Shown piece after piece: positions 6,014-10,408 of a stretch of 10,408 bases of DNA. The position numbers and the translations under genes were made by a program. The stretch covers positions 1-10,408 of the forward strand of contig WJXE01000045.1 in the NCBI GenBank assembly GCA_009665115.1, written 5' to 3'. The notes under the pieces are model-generated. The model was given only the letters and a program-made list of their open reading frames with translations, ran no database searches and was not told the DNA's origin. Position 1 is the first letter of the stretch, and the number at the start of each line of letters is the position of its first letter. The stretch is from Nitrosopumilales archaeon (GTDB taxonomy: Archaea > Thermoproteota > Nitrososphaeria > Nitrososphaerales > Nitrososphaeraceae).

Positions 6014-6235
6014 TCCAATAAGATCCACTACATACAACGCAGAATTTGAGGTGCTACTAATTAAAAATACCAGTATTGTTCGAGGTTTAGATTTGGCTTG
6101 GACATCCTGTTTATGATTCCTCTCAAAGTTAGGATGACCAGCGACATAATTTGAAACATTTCCACAGTTACATATTGGTATTCCTGCATAGGACCATTGA
6201 TTTAGACAACCGGACCCTTCATTTTTGATAAACAA
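6008..6235 (-). CDS. Weak small ORF with a CxC motif
   Basis: This 75-codon minus-strand frame overlaps the end of the tautomerase gene by 6 bp, tail to tail. The N-terminal half has CLNQWSYAGIPICNCGN, with Cys at 10, 22 and 24, followed by a His-containing stretch (VAGHPNFERNHK), which could bind metal. The C-terminal half is low-information. Its only possible start is a TTG directly after an in-frame stop, which weakens the case. No family is recognised; it may be spurious. Confidence 0.25.
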   Translation of the reverse strand: MFIKNEGSGCLNQWSYAGIPICNCGNVSNYVAGHPNFERNHKQDVQAKSKPRTILVFLISSTSNSALYVVDLIGL

Positions 6236-6580
6236 TCAGAGATACAAAAAAGGAAGATTCTGAAGTCTATTAATCGCGGAGTAAAAAGGTTAACAAAGAC
6301 CTATATCGCGAGTATGGCTCATAGGTATCATAGGTGTGCTAGTCTGATTAGTCTTACCTTCTGATTGTTCTCCTCACATGAACATAGGTATCTTCGCGAT
6401 TCCAGCATGCGTCAAATAATGGCAAAGGTGTATTATCATGACTTCGACCGGTAGTATCCAATTGCAAGAAGTAGAAAATTTTTCCCTGTATTAAAAGGGA
6501 ATAATAATAATCATGGTGACCTTCGTTCGAGCCCAAATTAATTTATCTGATGGTAGTTCAAATATAGTCAAGTACTACAG
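6236..6580. other. Intergenic stretch with minor repeats only
   Basis: No convincing gene. It holds an imperfect 9-bp tandem (CATAGGTAT, CATAGGTGT, about 6319-6336) and a weak 6-bp stem TTCCCT...AGGGAA (6482-6501, loop 8). A 60-codon minus-strand frame at 6354-6536 with a TTG start lacks any supporting signal. Confidence 0.35.
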
Positions 6581-6721
6581 ATGGCAGAACTCTCTGATTC
6601 TGGTTTCGTCTGGTTAATACACAGAAACAGTAAAGCTCCTTTACATGTAGTAAGCCACGTACAGAATAATTTCAAGTTATTAAGAAAATGCGAAGTCGGT
6701 ATTCAGATAATACGGACTTGA
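6581..6721 (+). CDS. Possible 46-residue ORF upstream of dnaJ-Fer
   Basis: An ATG at 6581 opens a 46-codon frame (starts MAELSDSGFVWLIHRNSK, ends IQIIRT) closing at TGA 6719-6721. The composition is protein-like but no motif is recognised. An AT-rich string, AAATATAG at 6560-6567, lies slightly too close (about 17 bp) to be a standard TATA box for leaderless use. It sits 43 bp before the DnaJ-ferredoxin start on the same strand. I give it only as a candidate. Confidence 0.22.
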   Translation: MAELSDSGFVWLIHRNSKAPLHVVSHVQNNFKLLRKCEVGIQIIRT

Positions 6722-6764
6722 GGGTATTTTAATTTCTAAAGAGATAAGTATTCCTGCCACGCTT

Positions 6765-7400
6765 TTGAGGTTGTTGGACAGTAGTGGCTATTATGCAATT
6801 CTAGGTGTTTCTGAGCAGGCCACATATCTCGAGCTGAAGAGGGCGTATAGACGATTGGCAAGAAAGTACCATCCTGACAGAAACAATTCCTCTCATGCTG
6901 AGAGTATGATCAAAAAAATCAATGCTGCTTTCGAAATTCTTTCCGACGATGATAAGAAGCGCAAGTATGATAAGACAGACTTCGAAACGGAATGGGACGA
7001 AGAGGAGATCCGCTCTAATGTGCAGCATAAGGTTTCGGAAACAAATCAGATTTACTCTAATTACGAGAGCAATAGTAGGAATTATGATACGTCCGATAAA
7101 CAATATGACTTCAAAAAGAAATATACTCAAATGCAATCAATAGCTTCAAACTTTTTGGATACTCCAAAAGGTCGATTCCAGATCACTATTGAACCTTCAC
7201 TTTGCTTGGCATTTGGCAGTTGTGAAACTCTTGCGCCCAAGGTGTTCGTTTTAGACAAAAACAAGAGAATAAATCCAAAGGTAAGAGTAGAGTCTGAGAC
7301 TGGGGCAAACTTCGAATCAATACTCGCCGCGGCCCAAACTTGCCCTACAAAAGCAATTAAAATTATAGATAGATATACTGGCGAACAAATTTATCCATAA
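6765..7400 (+). CDS. DnaJ-ferredoxin fusion protein (DnaJ-Fer)
   Basis: This is a 211-residue fusion of a J domain and a small ferredoxin. The J domain (about 8-70) has YYAILGVS, the basic helix II YRRLARKY and the HPD motif (36-38) that stimulates DnaK ATPase, then the helix III/IV region ending in KRKYDK. A charged, Tyr/Asn/Ser-rich linker follows (about 72-130). The C-terminal domain (about 135-211) is ferredoxin-like, with cluster ligands C147 and C153 (CLAFGSC) and C193 in TCPTKAI. Only three Cys are in motif positions, and Phe150 takes the middle CxxCxxC site, so a [3Fe-4S] or unusual cluster is expected. Such fusions are known from Thaumarchaeota and green-lineage chloroplasts, and they suggest redox-linked recruitment of DnaK, perhaps for iron-sulfur proteins. 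No ATG is available; TTG at 6765 (or TTG 6771/6774) starts it. dnaK/grpE are not in the window. Confidence 0.88.
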   Translation: MRLLDSSGYYAILGVSEQATYLELKRAYRRLARKYHPDRNNSSHAESMIKKINAAFEILSDDDKKRKYDKTDFETEWDEEEIRSNVQHKVSETNQIYSNYESNSRNYDTSDKQYDFKKKYTQMQSIASNFLDTPKGRFQITIEPSLCLAFGSCETLAPKVFVLDKNKRINPKVRVESETGANFESILAAAQTCPTKAIKIIDRYTGEQIYP

Positions 7401-7513
7401 TTTTATGGTTTATGCTACAGTCTAGAATGGAATGTTGGTTTCTGTACCTCGTAAGTCCGACCTCAATGTGCCCTTGACCATTTGTCAGTTTTCTGATGTG
7501 AGATGGATGCAGT

Positions 7514-7539
7514 TGTACTATGGCTGTGTACTATGGCTG
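7514..7539. repeat. Perfect 13-bp tandem duplication
   Basis: TGTACTATGGCTG occurs twice with no spacer (7514-7526 and 7527-7539), in the gap between the convergent DnaJ-Fer and kinase genes. It is probably a recent slippage duplication with no evident function. Confidence 0.7.
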
Positions 7540-7552
7540 ATCAGCACATTTT

Positions 7553-7576
7553 ACTGTATTCCTACGAACATACAGT
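7553..7576. terminator. Hairpin after the convergent kinase gene
   Basis: ACTGTAT (7553-7559) and ATACAGT (7570-7576) form a perfect 7-bp stem with a 10-nt loop. It lies 12 bp beyond the kinase stop codon on the minus strand. It may mark the 3' end or act in termination, but archaeal termination relies mainly on T-runs and none follows the hairpin on the minus strand. Confidence 0.3.
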
Positions 7577-7587
7577 CCACAGCATAC

Positions 7588-8553
7588 TCATTCTAATTTT
7601 TTGTATTTTGCCTTAATAGATCTACTAAACTCAATAAGTTCGTCGAGGGTAGGACTTCCTCTAGTTTCTTCTTTCGTTGTTTTAATAGAGCCTGCTACAT
7701 TTGCCAGGAATAATGATTCAAAATTGTCTTTGCCTAAAATTTTCATCGCACAAAACGTTCCAAGAAAAGCATCTCCTGCGCCAACGGTGTTCGTCACTTT
7801 AAAACCCTTTCCAACCACATTTGCAGTCGGTATTGATATGATATCGTCATTTTTTCCAAAAATACAACCTTTCTCTCCTCTGGTTATTATTACTTGCATA
7901 TTCTTATTCTTGGTGGCAAGCGTTCGACAAGCCGCCACAGGATCGGAATTACCTAACAGCAACGAGCATTCAGACGCATTTAGAACCAGATAATTAACAT
8001 ACCTAATAGTCTCCATAACATTTTTTACTCCAATTGAAGATAGCATTCCTGGAGCCCATACTGTTATTTTCTGGCTTGCTGCTGACTGAAATATTAATTT
8101 TTTAGCAACAGATAATGGCGGGTCAATAACGGTTACGAGTGAGGAACTCCTGATTGTGTTTAACATGTTTTTGGTCCCAACCATTCTGTCAGCCAGTGTG
8201 TCGTTTGCCTGTTTGAAGGTCATTATAGAATTTCTACCATACGAATCAACGATGATATATGCTTGACCAGAGGAAGCTTCTTTAGTAAATTGAATAAGAT
8301 CGATTATGATCCCATCTTTTCTTAAGATCTCTAAATGTTTATTTGCTATAAAATCTGAACCTAAGGCACCAAATAATGCTACTTTGTCCCTGCCAAGAAT
8401 CCTAGCTGATGAGACTGCAACATTTGCTCCTTTTCCTCCTGGAAAATTAATAACTCGTTCAACCTGAACTTCTTCTCCTACATCCGGAAATTTTTGCACA
8501 AATATTGTTTTATCCCAGTTTATAGCACCTGAAACGAGATGACTAGTTGTCAT
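7588..8553 (-). CDS. PfkB-family carbohydrate kinase, ribokinase-like
   Basis: This 321-residue protein has the standard length for a PfkB-family kinase, which phosphorylates a sugar or nucleoside using ATP. The N-terminal part has GAINWDK (9-15) and the first family signature PGGKGANVA (38-46), which bind the sugar. The NxxE motif is at N192-E195 (LNASE). The second signature is NTVGAGDAFLG (255-265), with catalytic base D261 and the anion-hole GAG. The pattern is closest to ribokinase. One departure is seen: the usual first Asp of DTxGAGD, which helps bind a monovalent cation in ribokinase, is Asn255, so cation activation may be changed. The start is ATG at 8553, with a weak TATA-like AATTATC about 26 bp upstream on the minus strand. 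No sugar-pathway neighbours are present. Ribose, a nucleoside or a related sugar are all possible substrates. Confidence 0.9.
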   Translation of the reverse strand: MTTSHLVSGAINWDKTIFVQKFPDVGEEVQVERVINFPGGKGANVAVSSARILGRDKVALFGALGSDFIANKHLEILRKDGIIIDLIQFTKEASSGQAYIIVDSYGRNSIMTFKQANDTLADRMVGTKNMLNTIRSSSLVTVIDPPLSVAKKLIFQSAASQKITVWAPGMLSSIGVKNVMETIRYVNYLVLNASECSLLLGNSDPVAACRTLATKNKNMQVIITRGEKGCIFGKNDDIISIPTANVVGKGFKVTNTVGAGDAFLGTFCAMKILGKDNFESLFLANVAGSIKTTKEETRGSPTLDELIEFSRSIKAKYKKLE

Positions 8554-8655
8554 TTGATATTTTGTGTTTGTAAGAGATAATTGAGTTTTTGTGTACAGAT
8601 AAATGTAACAAGGAAAAAATGATATGCTAAATTAGTAGGTCTCATATAGTGAGGG

Positions 8656-8763
8656 GAACGAATCAACTTCGAAATTGCGGCATATCACTTTTGACAATTA
8701 GAAAATATAGCATTTTTTCATGTTCTGAGCCCCATCTAATTGTCTTCCCCAATACACTCGTTC
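8656..8763. repeat. Nested inverted repeats able to form a long hairpin
   Basis: GACAATTAGA (8693-8702) and TCTAATTGTC (8735-8744) are perfect 10-bp complements around a 32-nt loop. Outside them, GAACGA (8656-8661) can pair with TCGTTC (8758-8763), and GGGGAA (8653-8658) can alternatively pair with TTCCCC (8745-8750). This could be an RNA element or the ends of a small mobile element; the strand is unknown. Confidence 0.5.
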
Positions 8764-8845
8764 TAAATTTCCTTCAAAGATGACACATAACCAGCACTTG
8801 TTTTTATGCAGCTGCATTTTGTACTAGTCTCTGATTGTCTATGTA

Positions 8846-8874
8846 ACACAACTCCGTAATCCAAGGAGTTGTGT
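8846..8874. repeat. Perfect 10-bp stem with 9-nt loop
   Basis: ACACAACTCC (8846-8855) and GGAGTTGTGT (8865-8874) are exact complements around the loop GTAATCCAA. It is not next to any gene end (about 290 bp from the kinase start, 310 bp from the 9187 gene), so a simple terminator role is unlikely unless an RNA is made from this spacer. Confidence 0.6.
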
Positions 8875-8904
8875 CTAGGCAACAGCTGCTGTACTACTTT
8901 CTTT

Positions 8905-8922
8905 ATTCCATTCTGGAATGGA
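8905..8922. repeat. Compact palindrome, protein-binding-site-like
   Basis: TCCATTC (8907-8913) and GAATGGA (8916-8922) flank a TG centre. An overlapping palindrome, ATTCCA-TTC-TGGAAT, spans 8905-8919. The size and symmetry are those of a dimeric regulator site, but it is about 260 bp from the nearest promoter candidate. Confidence 0.5.
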
Positions 8923-9140
8923 TAGCTCTACCACTATGTGTAAAGACATCGCGAAAAATATCCCCATAGGTGTGATTCATGAATAATGGTTCCGTGTTGC
9001 GCCGCCGGCTATCCAAATTTACCAATATAACGTAGTAGGTTATAAAATTCATAATATTATTGATAAAGACCCCATACAAACACACGGCATGGTACTTAGT
9101 GTGTATGTCAAATCATCATTATCTACTTGTAAAGAAGAGT

Positions 9141-9161
9141 TAAAATTTAATAAGTATTTAT
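9141..9161 (+). promoter_or_regulatory. TATA-like promoter region for the 9187 gene
   Basis: An AT-rich run containing TTTAATAA (9146-9153) lies about 37 bp before the ATG at 9187. This would give a transcript with a leader of roughly 10 nt. No clear Shine-Dalgarno sequence follows. Confidence 0.4.
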
Positions 9162-9186
9162 CTTTGTATTATCTACTGGTAATTAT

Positions 9187-9588
9187 ATGGCAACTAAAAC
9201 GAAACCCAAGGGAAAAAAGAAGGGAAAGCAGACAACATCAGCTAAGAGGTCTAGAGCCACTCCGAAGAGGAAGGTATCTAAAGCACAAAGTACGAGAAAG
9301 CCAAGCAATAGGGGCGCCAGTGTCACTCGTACAAAAAAAATTTCCCGACGGCCAAAGAAATCCACCCGGGGTAGTAGAACGGTCTCACGTAAGGAGCGAC
9401 CGACTGGATTAGAGGGTACACAATCATCGTCAGGGCCTACGACGAGAATTTACGAAAGTCAAGAGGTCACAGCCTTCGGTTCAACCGTGGACGAGCGCGA
9501 CGAGGATGAGACTATAACAACCTCGACGGTATCTCCATCTGAGGAAAGCGACGAGAACTCGAACGATAGTAGCGCATTGCTGGAATGA
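9187..9588 (+). CDS. Small charge-segregated disordered protein, H1-tail-like
   Basis: The 133-residue product has no hydrophobic core and is predicted to be disordered. Residues 1-71 hold 29 Lys/Arg and one acidic residue, with Ala, Pro, Ser and Thr between them and short blocks such as TPKRKVSK, RRPKKSTR and KGKKKGK that resemble histone H1 tails and bacterial AlgP/H1-like proteins. Residues 73-133 reverse this, with 15 Asp/Glu and two Arg in a Ser/Thr-rich tail (VDERDEDE, PSEESDEN). The basic half should bind DNA or RNA. The acidic half may mask it, bind other proteins or promote phase separation. It is a lone gene with its own promoter. The start is ATG 9187; overlapping frames on both strands are shadows of this biased sequence. 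A nucleoid-associated role is inferred, not shown. Confidence 0.75.
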   Translation: MATKTKPKGKKKGKQTTSAKRSRATPKRKVSKAQSTRKPSNRGASVTRTKKISRRPKKSTRGSRTVSRKERPTGLEGTQSSSGPTTRIYESQEVTAFGSTVDERDEDETITTSTVSPSEESDENSNDSSALLE

Positions 9589-9764
9589 TGTAATCAATAA
9601 GATACACTCCTGAGGTACCACCTCTAGATTAACATGATATTACAAAGAAGCAGTCACTCCCTTCAGAACCAATTATGTTGTGCAATCTTCTGTCTTTCTC
9701 TTAAATCAGTACCTGAAATTCGAACAAATTATGGCAAAACACACAATACTTTTAGTCAAAGCAC

Positions 9765-9773
9765 GATATATAC
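9765..9773 (+). promoter_or_regulatory. TATA box for the HD-domain gene
   Basis: GATATATAC is centred about 27 bp before the ATG at 9796, the canonical archaeal TATA distance for a leaderless transcript. Confidence 0.55.
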
Positions 9774-9795
9774 GCATTAGGCTCTTTGGACGGAT

Positions 9796-10383
9796 ATGAT
9801 GAAATCAAATCTCACCGACTTTACTAAACGGGGATTTGTACGATTGATAAAACCTTTTGAGAGTTCGACCGATGATTTAATCAAAATAACTAGAGCATTT
9901 GGAATTGCGCTTAAGACTCATGTCGGAGAGTTCAGAGATGAAAACAAGATCGAACCATATATCAATCATCCATTGAAGGTGGCTCTAGTTATTACGGAAG
10001 AGCTGCGTATATACAATGCAGACCTTGTATGTGCGGCTCTTCTTCACGATACGACACTCAAAGGTAATGGTGAATTGAAGAATGATTTCGGTGAAGTCAT
10101 ACATGACATAGTTCATCTTGTTGCAATGCCTATAATAGGAAATGAAGAAAGAGAAAAAACGCTGGACAAATACTTTTACAATATCGCAAACAGCTCTGTA
10201 CTTATTCGATATTTGATCCTAGCAGATAGGCTTGAAAACGTTAGAGCTCTAAAAAATGCCGTTCACAAGAATAAGATCCTGCGATATAAGGAAGAAACTC
10301 AGAAGTACATAATACCTATAGCAGAAAAAACCAACGAAAACATCGTATTTAAATTATCCATTGCACTCTATGAACTCAAATAG
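9796..10383 (+). CDS. HD-domain protein related to RelA/SpoT-type hydrolases
   Basis: This 195-residue protein has an HD metal-dependent phosphohydrolase fold. The four metal ligands are visible: H58 in PYINHP, H84-D85 in ALLHD, and D144 in LADRLEN; N148 matches the conserved Asn of MESH1/SpoT-type enzymes. The FGE motif (98-100) and nearby IVH also follow the RSH hydrolase layout. The size suits a stand-alone small alarmone hydrolase without synthetase or ACT domains. However, the Glu-Asp pair that follows HD in (p)ppGpp hydrolases (HDTxED) is replaced: here HDTT is followed by L88-K89. It may act on another nucleotide or be regulatory. ATG at 9796 or 9799 can start it; 9796 fits the TATA box at leaderless spacing. 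It ends 25 bp before the window edge, so downstream partners are unseen. Confidence 0.82.
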   Translation: MMKSNLTDFTKRGFVRLIKPFESSTDDLIKITRAFGIALKTHVGEFRDENKIEPYINHPLKVALVITEELRIYNADLVCAALLHDTTLKGNGELKNDFGEVIHDIVHLVAMPIIGNEEREKTLDKYFYNIANSSVLIRYLILADRLENVRALKNAVHKNKILRYKEETQKYIIPIAEKTNENIVFKLSIALYELK

Positions 10384-10408
10384 GCCAAGTACTCGGTACC
10401 CTTACGTC

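Larger units (their letters stand above)
8554..9186. other. 633-bp intergenic spacer with several inverted repeats
   Basis: Between divergently oriented genes I find no convincing protein gene. A 60-codon minus-strand frame at 8903-9085 lacks support. The spacer holds at least three perfect inverted repeats, listed separately, and a TATA-like region at 9141-9161. It could encode a structured RNA or contain the remains of a small palindromic element. Confidence 0.4.

Noticed and set aside
6354..6536. 60-codon minus-strand ORF
   Set aside because: Its composition is almost protein-like, but it has only a TTG start, no promoter and no recognisable motif.
6520..6540. GTTCGAGCCC string that resembles a tRNA T-loop
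   Set aside because: No acceptor, D or anticodon stems can be formed around it on either strand.
8903..9085. 60-codon minus-strand ORF in the spacer
   Set aside because: It runs through the palindrome at 8907-8922, has no motif and no promoter, and its length is expected by chance.
9089..9412. Plus-strand ORF of 107 codons and its minus-strand counterpart at 9183-9365
   Set aside because: Both overlap the Lys-rich 9187 gene, whose biased codons keep other frames open. Neither has a sensible composition or start context.

Overview
The window looks archaeal, most likely an ammonia-oxidising thaumarchaeon (Nitrososphaerota, perhaps Nitrososphaerales). The evidence is a NurA/HerA DNA-end-processing pair, a J-domain/ferredoxin fusion of the type described in Thaumarchaeota, AT-rich TATA elements 24-30 bp upstream of start codons (which suggests leaderless transcripts), archaeal-type winged-helix proteins and low gene density. 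The genus is an inference. I see no rRNA, tRNA, CRISPR array or intact insertion sequence.

Layout. Positions 1-156 are the 3' end of a membrane-protein gene. From 157 to 1167 the DNA is mostly non-coding, with a small minus-strand gene for a zinc-ribbon-like protein (430-657), a decayed-looking signal-peptide ORF (969-1100) and possible remnants. From 1168 to 5035 lies the most coherent block: a short ORF and a winged-helix gene on plus (wHTH-A), a second winged-helix gene tail to tail on minus (wHTH-B), then nurA and herA overlapping by 4 nt on plus. The wHTH-B/nurA divergent gap holds three related 14-bp inverted-repeat sites. They flank a TATA-like box, and the third covers the nurA start codon.

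The right half holds mainly single genes: a divergent P-II-family protein (5047-5400, minus), a possible frame-disrupted small gene (5464-5695), a 58-residue 4-oxalocrotonate tautomerase-family protein (5837-6013), weak small ORFs (6008-6721), a DnaJ-ferredoxin fusion (6765-7400), a PfkB/ribokinase-family sugar kinase (7588-8553, minus), a 630-bp spacer with several inverted repeats, a small charge-segregated disordered protein (9187-9588) and an HD-domain protein related to (p)ppGpp hydrolases (9796-10383).

How the genes work together. NurA (nuclease) and HerA (hexameric translocase) should form one DNA-end resection machine. The two winged-helix proteins next to it share a layout (N-terminal beta-hairpin/helix, C-terminal wHTH) and are the obvious candidates to bind the operator cluster. 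My best candidate for an undescribed system is this regulated NurA-HerA cassette, with no Mre11/Rad50 in the window; that it is a stress or defence module is a hypothesis. Several right-hand proteins depart from their families at key positions: P-II lacks the usual nucleotide and 2-oxoglutarate ligands, the HD protein lacks the Glu-Asp pair of RSH hydrolases, the tautomerase lacks one active-site Arg, and the kinase has Asn for an Asp in its GAGD motif.
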